Of a stretch of DNA of 60,000 nucleotides, positions 1-10,820 are shown in pieces. How positions within the stretch are numbered: position 1 is the first letter of the stretch; every line of letters starts with the position of its first letter. Below the pieces are notes generated by a model. The model saw nothing but the letters and a program-made list of their open reading frames with translations, did no database searches and had not been told where the DNA came from. A program made the translations under genes and the position numbers. The DNA comes from Takakia lepidozioides (lineage: Eukaryota; Streptophyta; Takakiopsida; Takakiales; Takakiaceae). The DNA lies in NCBI GenBank assembly GCA_030704615.1, contig CM060734.1, positions 15,626,001 to 15,686,000 of the forward strand, given 5' to 3'.

Positions 1-445
1 CGGTACCGCATTTCGCGTTCCACCTTCACATACCGTGTTGTTGAATGAAATGCGTACCATACGCATTTCGTTCTCGAGAGTATGATGTCTTTAAGAGGAC
101 GGAAATGTGCTGCAGCATTATCTATCCCTCAGCTCCATGCATCAGATACAAAATGGAAATGCGGCACCCGCATTCCCGTTCCGGGATGTCGAAAAGTGCG
201 ACTCGGACGGAAATGCGGTGCCGCTATTTCTGTTCCCGTTGTTCATAATCTCAATCAGAACGGAAATGCGGTACCGCATTTCCGTTTCCACCTTCACATA
301 CCGTGCTTGCTGGATGAAATGCGTTTACCGCATTTCCGTTCTGGAGAGTATAAAGGTTTCCCCCGACGGAAACTCGGTGCCGCATTTCCGTCGCTCTGTT
401 GCATGACCAAGATGCAATACGGAAATGCGGCGCCGTATTTCCGTC
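1..445. repeat. Tandem array of 53-bp units with palindromic cores (GGTACC/GGCGCC centred)
   Basis: Nine cores, perfect or eroded, sit with centres near 4, 59, 112, 165, 219, 272, 326, 378 and 431, so the step is 52-54 bp. The best core (about 262-283) is a perfect dyad containing GAAATGCGGTACCGCATTTC; the one at 421-442 has GGCGCC at its centre. Spacers of about 27 bp also recur: CCACCTTCACATACCGTG starts at 20 and again at 288, and the GAGAGTAT spacer recurs at about 76 and 343. This gives a higher-order period of about 268 bp (five units). Because the cores are self-complementary, both strands carry ORFs rich in GNAVPHFR-like peptides; these are artefacts. The array starts at or before the window edge. 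Confidence 0.9.
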
Positions 446-959
446 CACCAGCAATCGACAAATCACTCGTGACGGGAAATCTGAACCTCATGGGTTGCAT
501 TGTTCCGAAACAACACAATTGCGGCCAGTCTTGATGAGCACAACTTGGTTGTCTGACGCGTTTTAAACCAGCAGTCCTGCACTTGTCAGCGCGAACGTTC
601 CTGTCTGCACCGAGAATACTGGCTGGATCCACCCTCAGGTAGAAACTGTCAGGAGATGTTATTTCGTCGCCGAATCGGCCATCATTGTCCTACTCACTGG
701 CTATGGAATCAAAACCTCCCACCTTCATGCATGTAGCTTGAAACAATACTTTCCACTCAATGTGCGACTTCCAATTGTCGATGGACTCCGCAGATCCCCT
801 TAGATGGTGCACTGTGAGCCTGGTCTGTCGCTATACTGAACCTCGCACTTGCCAACTCCGTGCGGTGTTCGATGGCTCCGAATTCCTACGCTATAGTTTG
901 CTTCCTCCTCCGCAACTTGGGAGAGCCTGGAATCCCCAAACGAGGGAGGACTTTGCAGA
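446..959. other. No gene recognised
   Basis: After the palindromic array there is unique-looking sequence without a recognisable domain, RNA gene or repeat. It may be the 5' part of the decayed transposon that follows. Confidence 0.4.
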
Positions 960-2380
960 GTGACTGAAACTTACCTTTGGTTCCAAATTCAAGCTCAAAC
1001 CGGGCACAGTTTATTTGGAAGAAGAAAGGAAGGATGTTCCTGGACAGGTTGACGAGACCATTGTCGTGCTAGGTAACGCGGAGGTTTGCGGAATCGAATG
1101 GCACGTCCTCGATCCCGACCGTCAGACCCATCCTGTACCGAGCTGTGGGAATGCCCATTCCCTTTCCGAATCAGTCGCTGCCCACACCATCCACAAAGGA
1201 GTCCGGAAACCGAGAGGCGCCACTGCCAACAGAGAGGTATGCAACGATAATCATTCCCGACCTGGACCGTCAAGACCCTCCATAGCTCTCGTGTGGACGT
1301 ATTCGACATTTTCGACGAGGAAGATGATTGCATTGAGGTACCCATGTCCTCCACACGGTCGTGTCAATCCGGCATGGACGTCTTTAGGTGCTACGCATGT
1401 GCCCTCGAGCATAACTCCAACCCGGTCCATTGTGCAGCTCCTACGACAACATCACCTCGATGGTTCTCGCTCCGAGCTGGCTGCTCTCTCGACTATGCCA
1501 AATTCCCAGTCAGAATGTAACTTTCTGCCTCCCGAAGTCGATGGCAATGTCATCTTCGAGTTTCCACCTCTTCTTCCTTTCGTCAAAGAAAGCCTCGGGG
1601 ATGTTAACAGACATGGATCGAAAGCATGACGGACACCCCTGGTGTGTGACGAAGACCAGTAGCACGAAAATGCTGATGGTGTTCGTGTACGATATGTCCT
1701 CTGTGCGGGGAAGCTGAGGTGCCTCAATCCCACCTGCTTCCACTTTCTCTCCAAAGGAGGGCGGAGAAACGAGACGGATTGGACTGGCACAACGCATCAT
1801 CCATTCATTGTCTCCAGCCAAGCTCCTGCGGGTTCTTTCAAGTGTGCACATTGCAAAGAACCACCGACGTGCATGTCCATGTGCAGAGCCAAGCAATATT
1901 ACGTTATCCATTTGCTCCCGGACTTGACTAGAGCTTGCATACACGTGGGGTCCACTGCCACCCCTTGGCGAGAGGCAACATGCGTGAGGCTGTGCAGGAA
2001 GCACAGGACATCATAAAAGAGGAGGTGAAATTGAGCCCCGGAGCCAGACCAAAGCAGATTCAGCTGAAGGCAGCCCACAAGATTGCTCTTGGCAAAATCA
2101 TGTCTGAAGATGGTTCCGACCGAGAGAGCCCTTGACCGAAGACGAGATGCGTGACCTCTTGGAGGTCCGTCTCGCACGTTTGTAGTCCGAATGTGCGGAA
2201 TCACATCGTATCTTGCAAGCAGGAGTTCGGCAGGGGTCGGACATGTACTCAATCCTGGAGGTGAAACGAATGACTGGATATGACTACATCCAAGGTAGCA
2301 GGTTTCCAGGGCAAGGCAAGCGAATCCGATCGTGTGTTACATTTTCAAAATGTCGACGTGTGGGCCTGGGAGTGGAGTCG

Positions 2381-2880
2381 ACTTGGTCACTCGCATGACA
2401 ACTGGAAACTTGTCGAATGCTTGGGTGATGTTTGATCACATCAAGCGAATTACAAACCATCAGTGGGTGACTATGGGTGCGCATGTTATGACTATCACTC
2501 CAAGAGGCTCATGACGATTGCAATCTGCGAGATGAAAGGGGAGGACACACAGTCCGAGATGCATCTGTGGGAGGGCATAAACCAGCAGATGGCAAGGGCG
2601 GGATTGCCAGAGCCCATTTCAGGGGATTCATGGCACAACGCTCAGGCCAACTGGGCAGCGGTGCGGCGTGTGTACGGTGAGGACCCCAATGTTCCAATGG
2701 AGGGGAAGAGAGATCCTGTGGATTCCATTGGATGCAGAGTCTATCCCACTACACTACCAAATTTGTTGCTAGCTCATTCCGGGCTGAACACCGTGTCCTT
2801 TGTACGGCGTGGGAAGGATGCACCCACATTTATGACGCGGCTGAGGTTAAGTTTGCTATCATCGAGGCTTGGTGGAACAC
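2381..2880 (+). pseudogene. DDE transposase core (frameshifted)
   Basis: In pieces from three frames one reads SNAWVMFDHIKRITNHQWV, then YDYHSKRLMTIAICEMKGED, then SWHNAQANWAAVRRVYG, then HWMQSLSHYTTKFVA, then EVKFAIIEAWWNTSGC. This order matches the catalytic core of plant MULE-like transposases, in which an Asp normally precedes the AQANW block; here that position reads as His (SWHNAQANW). Frames change near 2480 and again near 2735. The fragment is coding-like but cannot give a functional product. The family assignment rests on motif memory and was not searched. Confidence 0.6.
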
Positions 2881-3759
2881 GTCAGGTTGCAGTGGAGACA
2901 ACCAATCTGGGAGCATTGCACAGCTGGTTGGGGTGGGTGGCATTTTCGGTATCGACGTTCGGACAGTACATGCGGGAGGTAGGCTGCTGTCATTTTCGTT
3001 CATTTGTCTTTCTGTTACGGACATTTCGATTGGTCCCTCACCGTTGTTTGTGTCCTTTCTAGGAGCGGTGCTTGGATTCCGACACGGACATGCCGAACAC
3101 GAATATGGCAGAATCGGTCCACTCCTCCTGGCGAGCGTCTTCTGCCGCACATCTGGTGGACGTAGTGACGGCCACAACAGAGGACATCGACAGAGCAATC
3201 ATGCAGAAGCCACGTACTACAAGTTCCTGAGCGGCAAACAATGGGGCTTTGGGCGGACAGGGAGGAATTGTTGGTACGAACAGCTTCGAGGTCCAAGAAT
3301 CCAGTGAAATGGGCGACAGCATTGCGAGAGAAGATCAAGGGACGCTCTGCACCGCAGAGGTGAACACCTAGAGGGGGACGTCCGGACTCGCCCTGTCAGG
3401 CGGAGGATTGAAGAGGAACCGGGTGCGAAGAGGATTCCTGGAGATCCGACAGGAACATTCGGACAGCACCTCGAGGTCCCGTCATGTTGCCGCACACAAT
3501 GTGTCTTCCAGCAGTGGAAGCCCAAGAAATTCCAGATCGCCGTCGCCTTCAACCGGGGATTTCGTGCAAGCAACAAATTCCACCGCTCCCTTGCCCCACA
3601 TTCCGCCCGCTGTTATGCAGTATGGCCAAGCCATTGTGGAGACGACTGTGTCTGCCTCACAGTGGAGAATTGCTCGCACAAAGCCGTCGTTTCGAGGAAG
3701 GTGTTCCGCAATTCGTGTGGATACACGGCAACGTTGTTAGAGATGATAAGGAGGAATCC

Positions 3760-4487
3760 AGATGGGGCTTGTCCTGCTCCTACTTTTACAGGAAGATTTG
3801 TCCATGCAAGTTTTGCGGAGGCGACAACCACCCAGTTCTGGTTCTGCAGGCACGACATTATGACTTGCGTGTATGGAAAGCCCAAGTACGGCATACAGAC
3901 AATGCCAGAGGCTCCCCCGGTGTGGCCGGTGAACCAGCTGCGATCTGAGTCAGGTTGAGGCCGACGCCCTTACCGCCGCAGGATTTCGGATGGTGCAGCG
4001 CACTGACGTGCCCAGACAACCATTTCCGCTTCCACAGCCTCCACCACCGACCCCTGTGAGAGCAAGAACAATGGGACCACACACTCTAAGCATCCTACAC
4101 ACCGTTGGGGAAACCGAAGAGGCGGCGACCTCCCTCAAAAGGAACGAGACAAGGATGGGGAATGCACTTCGGGATGAACTGTACAATCCAGAGCTCGACA
4201 GAAGTGCCCCCACCAGATTCGGGTGTGTGTATCAGATGGCCACGGCGGGCTCAGCTGTTCGCAATGAGGTGTACACCATCACCATTTCAGAATTACCCAC
4301 CTGCAATTGCACCGACTTCCAGATCATGGCGAACAAGGGGCATCATACTGCCCTTGCAAAGCATTTGTACTACGTGTACCTAAAGAGACTCCGTTGTAAT
4401 TCCACAACTCATCACTTCATACATGCACCAGGGTTGAGCCCCCAGGAGGTTCACACTCTTCTGAATATGGATCCAGGGGACCAGTGA
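3760..4487 (+). pseudogene. Transposase C-terminal part with broken SWIM finger
   Basis: It reads FWFCRHDIMTCVYGKPKYGI, then a proline-rich linker, then CNCTDF and, about 20 residues on, KHLYYVYLKRL. A SWIM finger is CxC...CxH. In the open frame the CxH part reads LAKH, but one base later the DNA encodes CPCK, so a single extra base before the histidine destroys the finger. The same segment, with the same linker and CRHDIMTC block, is found inverted at 12201-12776. SWIM fingers are typical of MULE-type transposases and bind DNA or protein. Confidence 0.65.
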
Positions 4488-4731
4488 GCTTGGCTTGCGG
4501 TCCACATACAATGGTACGCCCATCGGATAGTAGAACTGTACTGCTGCCAGTACCTCAGACTCTGGCCACACAAGGTCCGACATATGTCTTGCCTACCAGT
4601 AACCTGTTTTGATCGAACTAAGATATTACTATATCGTTCACTTGTTTCCACGTGCATGTATTTTTGTATGTGGAGGGGTTCATGTTTTTTTGCTTTCCGA
4701 AAACTTGCTCTCCTCATTCGACCTCCGACAA

Positions 4732-4790
4732 GGAAATGCGGCGCCGAATTTCCAAGTATCGTCGTAGGTACCCCCAGAGGCGGCCTTCGC
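4732..4790. repeat. Solitary GGCGCC-centred palindrome
   Basis: Positions 4732-4753 are an imperfect dyad (GGAAATGCGGCGCC continuing to GAATTTCC). The following bases, AAGTATCGTCGTAGGTACCCCC, resemble the spacer that follows the cores in the intronic array at 31.2 kb (AGTATCGGTGGAAGCCACCCC). This is therefore a single dispersed unit of the same family. Confidence 0.7.
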
Positions 4791-5067
4791 CAACACCACC
4801 CGCTCCGAAATTTCGCACGTGCGAACCCTAATGCGCACCCTATTTCCCAGTTCAGTTGCAAACCTTTCCCGCCGAATACCCGAAGAAGACAGAATTGTGA
4901 GTACTGCAGACTGTATTGGTGCAGACTCCATTGGTTCAATCGCGGCAAAAGGGTCAGCTTCATTCCAATGTTAAGGCATGTAAAACCGCGGAATACTCTA
5001 TACAGGCCAGTATGCGACGTCCTTGCGGGTAGTGGTATACTGGATTTCCCGTTGCACGGTCACTTAT

Positions 5068-5322
5068 TTCCATGAGCGGATCTATAAAACCATGAGCGGA
5101 TGTTACTGACGACATATCTTCGCCGCATTACATGATCTGGAACGTCCCAAAAAACGGCAAGGTCAAATAAAAAACTATTATTTTAATACTTGTTTAATCT
5201 GCCGCTTTTCCAAATTTGGAGGAGTCCGCTCATGAAATCCGCGTATCTTAGACTTCGGCTCACCGCTCATGCGGCTCATGCGGCTCATGGCTCATGGCTC
5301 ATGGTTTCTGCTCATGAAATAG
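5068..5322. repeat. CATGAGC/GCTCATG short repeats next to an element breakpoint
   Basis: CATGAGCGG occurs at 5071 and 5091. Its inverse GCTCATG recurs about seven times between 5230 and 5317, ending in GCTCATGAAATAG at 5310-5322. Homology to Ty3 element B starts 11 bases later, at 5334. The same 13-mer ends at 34641, where LINE copy 1 homology starts. The repeat may be the tail of an inserted LINE-type element in minus orientation. Confidence 0.6.
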
Positions 5323-5333
5323 TAAACCTCCAT

Positions 5334-5880
5334 AGGAGCGCCGCACTCCTTCATGACACCGGCAACGGCACAGAAGCTAGGGCTCCCGACAAGTGATGTG
5401 GGGGGCCTCTATTGAGGTGCGTTCTGCCAAAAAGAACCACAATGGCGACGAGGTTGCATTTGATGTTCCTCTTCAGCTAGGGAGTTGGGAGGGACGTGAG
5501 ATGAGAAGTCACCATTGCGAGATCGATGGAGTGGATCTCATTTTGGGGATGACCTTTTTTAGCAAGTCCGGAGCGGTCATAGATGGCCGCAAGAGAGTAG
5601 TCACACTACTGTGTGGGAATGGTGGCAAAGTTTTACGAGGGTCGGAAACGCCCAACCCAATGGGAGGGCAAATAAACTTGCTGTCAGCAAAGGAGTGGGC
5701 CGTGGAGGAACCACACGAGCCCTAATTTTTGCTTTACGTAAGACAAGTGGAAGGAGAAGGCAATAGGGAGCCGAGCCCAGATTGGATCAAGGGGATCTTG
5801 GAGAAATACCAGGATGTGATGCCGGAGGATTACCAATGGCTTGCCACCGTGAAGAGGAGTTGACCACAAGATTGAGGTGA
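5334..5880 (+). pseudogene. Protease C-terminal part and linker to RT (chromovirus A)
   Basis: The frame encodes SDVGASIEVRSA-like sequence with a deletion, then the conserved IDGVDLILGMTF block and NLLSAKEWAVEEPHEP. It ends at a TAA where element B reads CAG (Gln). Sequence continues with [20 protein letters not shown] in shifted frames. The catalytic DTG is lost by truncation. In an intact element this aspartic protease cuts the Gag-Pol polyprotein. Confidence 0.75.
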
Positions 5881-5899
5881 GGTACCGGGATCGGAGCCG

Positions 5900-6720
5900 C
5901 CTGCTAAGGTGCCCTACCAATTGAGCCACAAAGAGTTGGTCGAGTTGAAGGCTCAGCTCAAGGAACTAATGTCAAAGGGGTACATCTGGCTGAGTAAGTC
6001 ACCTTAAGGAGCCCCGGTGCTATTCGCAGACAAGAAAGATGGGACGCTGCGGATGTGTGTCGATTACGGGGCTCTGAATAAGGTGACTATCAGAAACCGG
6101 TACCCTTTGCCGAGGATCGATGACCTCTTCGATCGGTTGGTAGGAGCAAAGTATTTCAGCCGGATTGATTTGCGCTCGGGTTACCATCAAATCCGAGAGG
6201 TGGAAGGAGATGAGGAGAAGACCGCATGCAGGACAAGATATGGTTCGTATGAGTTTTTGGTGATGCCTTTTGGGCTCACCAACGCACCCTCGACCTTTAG
6301 TACGCTAATGAACAGCCTTTTCCAGGAGTGGTTGGATGACTTTGTGATCGTGTACATCGACGACATCTTGGTGCACTCGAAAACAAAGGAAGAGCACCTG
6401 GAGCACCTCGAAAGGGTGTTCCAGAAATTGCGGGAAGGGAAGCTGTATGCCAAAGCTTCAAAGTGCGAATTCGGGGTCACAAAAGTAGAGTTCCTAGGGC
6501 ATGTGATTACACAGGATGGGATCAAAATGGATGACAGAAAGGTGAGGGCGATCTTGGACTGGGAGCCTCCGACTTCGGTCCCGGGAGTGCGATCCTTCCT
6601 AGGACTCGCCTCCTATTACCGAAAGTATGTGAGAAATTTCGCAAAGATCGCGGGGCCGCTGTCGGACCTTCTATGTAAATCCAAGGTATGGATATGGACA
6701 CCTTTTGTGGCCAAGCTTTT
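5900..6720 (+). pseudogene. Reverse transcriptase domain (chromovirus A)
   Basis: Recognisable RT motifs occur in order: [56 protein letters not shown], the catalytic [11 protein letters not shown] and [12 protein letters not shown], then the connection sequence [17 protein letters not shown]. The open part is 6017-6730. A TAA at 6004-6006 interrupts the upstream frame, where element B has Tyr. The catalytic YIDD is intact. The frame shifts near 6700 into RNase H. It would copy the element RNA into cDNA. Confidence 0.9.
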
Positions 6721-7253
6721 GCCGAGTTGAAGCATCGGATGGCGGAAGCTCCGGTCCTGAAAATCCCGGAGTTCGACCGTCCATTTGAGATTCAACAGAT
6801 GCGTCGGACTTCAAAATTGGGGGTGTACTCATGCAGGATGGACGTCCAGTGGCTTACAAAAGTAAGAAACTGAATGAAGTGGAGCGACGGTGGCCTACGC
6901 ACGAGAAAGAAATTAAGGCAGTGGTGCATTGCCTTGAGCTTTGGCGCCACTATGTTGGTTCCAACCCGATGAAGGTATTCACGGACAATGTCACGGTGAA
7001 GTATTTTGCCACGCAGCCTAAGTTGTCCCCAAAAAAACTTAGGTTGCAAGACACTTTGGCGGTGTTCGACGTGGATATTCAGTACAAACCGGGACGGGAC
7101 AATGTGGTGGCTAATGCTTTAAGTAGAAAGCAGCAGCTCATGTTGGTGTACAGGGGCGAGACGGCGCTCCAAAGGAAGATCCGGAAGGCTTACCGGAAGG
7201 ATGAGATGGCGAAGTCCGTGATGCGGGATTTGAGGATGGGGGTTAAATCGTAG
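6688..7253 (+). pseudogene. RNase H domain (chromovirus A)
   Basis: Two overlapping frames give [20 protein letters not shown] and then GRPVAYKSKKLNEVERRWPT, HEKEIKAVVHCLELWRHYVG, FTDNVTVKYF and YKPGRDNVVANALSRK, the usual Ty3 RNase H signature. A frame change near 6815 falls at the DASDF-like motif that carries a catalytic Asp, so this domain is damaged. It ends at a TAG (7251-7253). Confidence 0.85.
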
Positions 7254-7329
7254 TTACACTTGCAAAATGGACTGCTCTAGTACAAACAAAAATGTCTCTA
7301 CGTGTCGAAGGGAGGGATCAGAGATAGTC

Positions 7330-7912
7330 TCTTGAGAGAATGCCATGATGGCCCGCTTGCGGGCCACGGCGGAGCAAGCGCACCGCGGCACTCTTGAAGA
7401 AAGAGTATTTCTGGCCCAAACTGAAGGAGGAGGCCGAGGAGTATGTCAAGACATGCACCACATGCCAACAAAATCGGAGCGAGTACAAAAAGCAAGCGGG
7501 GCTGTTACAACCCTTGCCGATTCCAGAAGGGTCTTGGGAAAGTGTCTCGATGGATTTCATGACTGCTATGCCGCTGTCAAAAGGATTCGATGTGATCATG
7601 GTGGTGGTGGATAGGTTCAGTAAAATGGGCCATTTCATCCCCACCAAGGAGACGGCAACGGCGCAGGAGACGGGACGACTTTACTTCGCCCACGTCTTCA
7701 AGCATCATGGACTCCCGAAGGATATTGTCTCGGACCGCGATCCAAAGTTTACAAGTAAATTTTGGAGGGCACTTTGGAAGAAGATGGGGACGAGGCTCAA
7801 GATGAGCACCGCCTTTCGACCTACGACGGACGGCCAAACAGAAAGAGTGAATTCCATGGCGAAGCAGATCTTGCGGAATTACGTGTCGGTAGACCAATCA
7901 GACTGGGTGTAG
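7330..7912 (+). pseudogene. Integrase zinc-binding end and catalytic core (chromovirus A)
   Basis: KKEYFWPKLKEEAEEYVKTC and TCQQNRS are the C-terminal half of the HHCC zinc domain; the HH half upstream is in a different frame. The catalytic triad is visible: Asp in SMDFMTAMP, Asp in VSDRDPKFTSKFW and Glu in TDGQTERVNS. The ORF stops at TAG 7910-7912, and the same frame reopens two codons later, so this is a single stop mutation. The intact enzyme would insert the cDNA into chromatin. Confidence 0.9.
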
Positions 7913-7915
7913 CAC

Positions 7916-8617
7916 TTGGATGCGGCAGAGTTCTGTTATAATAACACAAAACACTCTGCAACGGGAGTTTCCCCTTTCGTATTGGTCTATGGAAAAGCAC
8001 CTCTGGTGCCGACAAGTTGGGCCGCCCGGGACGTTGAGGAATCGGCAGCAGCGGCGGTGCTGGAAGAACGCGAGCGTTTGTTGAAGCTCGCAAAGTACAA
8101 CATTACCAAAGCTAGGAAACGGTATGAATGGCAGGCAAATCGGAAGCGGAGGGAAGTTAAGTTTGAGGCAGGCACGGAGGTCTGGTTGAACATCAAGAAT
8201 TTTCGACTACCTCCGGAAGTGAGTCCGAAGTTTGTACCTCCGTATGCGGGGCCCTCTCGCATCCGGAAGGTTATGAATGAGGATGTGTATGAATTGGAGC
8301 TGCCGGCAAATAGCAAGGTGCATCCGGTATTCCACGTCTCCTTTTTGAAGCCTTACTTCAAAGATGAAGCGCGCCCGGATCGGCATCAAGTGTTGCGTCC
8401 GCCATCTGTGCTGTTGGATCATGAAAATGAACCTGAGTACGAGGTGGAGGCAGTGGTTAAGTCGAGGAGGTTCAAGAATCGAGAAACGGAGTACCTCGTG
8501 AAATGGAAGGGCTATCATCTTGTGGAGGCATCTTGGGTGCGTGCCTCAGAAATGGGAAACGCATCCGAGGCGTTTACAGCTTTCGAAGGGCGACCTCAAA
8601 AGCGGAAGAAGCGTTGA
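7916..8617 (+). pseudogene. Integrase C-terminus with chromodomain (chromovirus A)
   Basis: This 233-residue segment continues the integrase frame after the TAG at 7910. It contains FCYNNTKHSATGVSPF, the GPY/F-like region (FVPPYAGPSRIRKVMNEDVYEL), the block KVHPVFHVSFLKPYF, and then a chromodomain: EPEYEVEAVVKSRRFKNRET, EYLVKWKGYHLVEASWVRAS. Chromodomain ends define chromoviruses and are thought to direct integration to heterochromatin marks. The aromatic residues of the domain are present (Tyr in EYEVE, Trp in KWKG, Trp in ASWV). Confidence 0.92.
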
Positions 8618-8637
8618 TGGGGACATCAACCTTGGAG

Positions 8638-8651
8638 CGTGGGGGAGGAAA
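8638..8651 (+). promoter_or_regulatory. Polypurine tract of chromovirus A
   Basis: The purine run GTGGGGGAGGAAA lies 20 bases after the pol stop and directly before the TG that opens the 3' LTR. It is the expected plus-strand primer site. Confidence 0.7.
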
Positions 8652-10245
8652 TGCATGCTTAGCCCGGCTAAGCTAGCTCAGGAATCCGATTGCAAAAACT
8701 TGTATTGTACAAATTTTATTATAAATGAAATGGTTTCCAAATGTTGTGCTGCCTATTTTGTTTGGAATGGTGATGCATGGTATGGTTGGCTAGTGTGTAG
8801 AATGCATGCTAGCTTACAAAAGTGGGAGAGGTAAATTGGATTAATCACGTGTTTGCGAAGTGCCAAAATCGGGTGATTCCCATCCAAGGGGCAAGGAAAC
8901 TTGCGCCTTCTTTGGGAGTTCACATGCTAGTGCGCACTTGGCGCGTGCGCGTACTATAACTGCGCTACCGATGGGGTTGCCTTGTAGTGCGGGCTAACAC
9001 GGAAGCTACGTGCTTCCGTTCACGTACTATAATCGTGTAGCCTCGGGACAAAGTCGTAGTGCAGCTTTGGCGTGTTCCCGTACCTCAGGCCAGCATTCCA
9101 AGGCGGACCCAATTGTAGTGATTGGGGCGCACGGTTGGTTCAAGGTTATCTTCCTAGTAAAAAAGGGTTTAAGGTGAACCCTTGCTCAGGGTGATGCCAA
9201 AAGTGGCATCATGAGCGGTCGCAAGCAATGTTATTGCAGTAACGCGATTCGATCCTCGGGGAGGATCGTTCCTTGGCCCTGAAGTGGGCCAAGAAGAGTG
9301 CACTGGGAGGAGCTTGAGAGGCTCCACCCTTGGTCGGGACTTGGAGGAAGTCGGCCGAACTAGCTAGTGGAGAGTAGAGTCAAGTGGGGGTTTGGTTCTT
9401 TGCCATGGGACGCCATGGTACGGGAACAAACTCCTTGATGTGGGACGCCACAACTTGGATGTTTGTTTCTACAAAATGGACAAGTCGATGAGGACATTGA
9501 CTCCCTATTGGTAGGGGTGTGTGTCGCGGCCCTTTGCCTTGAAGGCAGAGGGTCGGGACACAAGAGGGGCTGCCCCTGTGGTGGGGGCAGTGGGAACGAT
9601 AGGTACGTGGGCTGAAGCACCCTTGAGTGCCCAAGGCACTCAAGGAGGCGGAGGCGCTCACTAGGTGTAGCCCCACACACCGGGTTGGTGTGGGGGTGGT
9701 TCCACGAGGGGTGGTGGTAGCTTAGTGGGTCGTAGTGGGGGTGGCATAGGACTCACCATGGGGCAAAGACCTTGTGGTGGGAGTCGTGGGGAGTCTTGGG
9801 ACTCATCACGGTCCAATGAGGTCGTGGTGGGTGGGCCAAGACTACCGCTACTCATCACCGGGAATCGAGGGTCTTCATGGTGGTTCGCCATAAAAGGATG
9901 GTGTTATTTGTGGAACCCCTGCGGACAGTCACAGAAGTATTTATAGGGAGTAGTAACCCCGAGAACGGTGCAAGCCCGTTGGTGACCAAAAACTAGTGAG
10001 TGAGCGAGCGAGCCGGAAAGCGACCAAGGAGTGGGGAGCTATTCCGGACTGCCATCTACCAAAGGGAATTTCCACTAGGCCCAAATTGGTGGAGGGTTTG
10101 TTGGAGGAGCAAAGGGGGACCGTTATGTCCCGGTGAGCAGCCGAAGCTCCGAGTTGGCCCGATGGCCAGTTGGGGAGTTAGGCGCGCGCATCAAAGCGAG
10201 TAACTATGACTTGAAGGGGAGCTTACCAAAGTGAGGTGCGCGACA
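8652..10245 (+). repeat. 3' LTR of chromovirus A (about 1.6 kb)
   Basis: It runs from TGCATGC after the purine tract to GGTGCGCGACA. The last 700 bases match, inverted, the LTR of element B at 55070-55809, including the GC-rich part with GCGCGCATCAAAGCGAGTAA and the ending GGTGCGCGACA. The left boundary is inferred from the purine tract and the TG/CA rule. The 5' LTR is absent, so no target duplication can be checked. Confidence 0.8.
9938..9946 (+). promoter_or_regulatory. LTR TATA box (element A)
   Basis: TATTTATAG lies in the LTR about 300 bases before its 3' end. The LTR of element B has TATATATA at the homologous place, followed by the same GGGAGTAGTAACCCC block. It is the probable core promoter. 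Confidence 0.55.
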
Positions 10246-10820
10246 AGGACACATCCTTTTGGTTTTCCTTTTTATTGCTGAAGTTTGGCTTCCAGAGTAT
10301 TTACGAAGTTTACTCATTACTGTGTGGTTGCAGGAGACCCATGACGCCACGGTTTCTGCCGTTCTTTGCCAACCCGGATTTTTTCCCAAGTCCTCCAGCA
10401 CAATTTCATTTGCCATCTTATGCGGAGGCTGCGGTACGGAGTATAGTTTGTTGGCATCTCCCCCTTCTCTGCTTCACGAAAGACATGGTTTTCAGTAGAG
10501 CAGGGCTAGCGTCTTTGTGGACAGTTATGCCTTCGTTTTGAACAGTGCATCCTGTAGTAGTGGATCTTCTTTGTCCGAATGAATCGATTCTTTTGAAGGT
10601 TTGTTTAAAAACCACGAGTTCACCTGTATGCCTTCTTTATGATTGGATGTGAGTCTCTCTATCAACCTTGTATAACTGGGAAAATGACATGTGGTCCTTC
10701 TCGATCAACAAAGCAATGTGGACTCAATGTTTGCAATATACACTACACCCGGCTAATTGATTTTGAAGCAAGACAAGCATGGTTTCATGGATTTCAGAGC
10801 TCAGGGGTTTTGGGAGCTAC
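10246..10820. other. No gene recognised (flank of chromovirus A)
   Basis: Ordinary-looking sequence. Short open frames show no family motif and no codon signal I trust. Confidence 0.4.

Larger units (their letters stand above)
960..4490 (+). mobile_element. Decayed DDE transposon with SWIM zinc finger, copy 1
   Basis: A broken coding region runs on the plus strand through several frames. Fragments at 1015-1140 and 1280-1440 are coding-like but unrecognised. A transposase-like core lies at about 2380-2880 and a C-terminal SWIM finger at about 4280-4390. A homologous fragment of the C-terminal part lies inverted at 12201-12776, so this is a repeated element and not a host gene. The family resembles MULE-type transposases of early land plants: motifs of the GFMAD-AQANW-AVR-VYG type followed by HW-QSL. 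No terminal inverted repeats or target duplications were found, so the ends are approximate. Multiple frame changes make it inactive. Confidence 0.65.
5334..10245 (+). mobile_element. Ty3/gypsy chromovirus A, 5' truncated
   Basis: This is the 3' three-quarters of a chromovirus: protease remnant, reverse transcriptase, RNase H, integrase, chromodomain, polypurine tract and 3' LTR, in that order. The 5' LTR, gag and the protease catalytic Asp are missing; the copy begins inside DTGASHSF compared with element B on the opposite strand (51.5-55.8 kb), with which it shares protease, RT and LTR. It is interrupted by several stops and frameshifts, so it is a fossil. Confidence 0.9.

Noticed and set aside
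1-445. CRISPR array (regular palindromic repeats with spacers)
   Set aside because: Repeats diverge strongly, the spacers themselves recur, no cas genes exist, and the DNA is eukaryotic.
45-632. Overlapping ORFs on both strands in the palindromic array
   Set aside because: Self-complementary cores keep all frames open; repeated GNAVPHFR-like peptides on both strands are a by-product.
10246-10260. 8652-10245 as the 5' LTR of an element to the right
   Set aside because: No primer site follows position 10245, whereas the pol end and a polypurine tract precede 8652.
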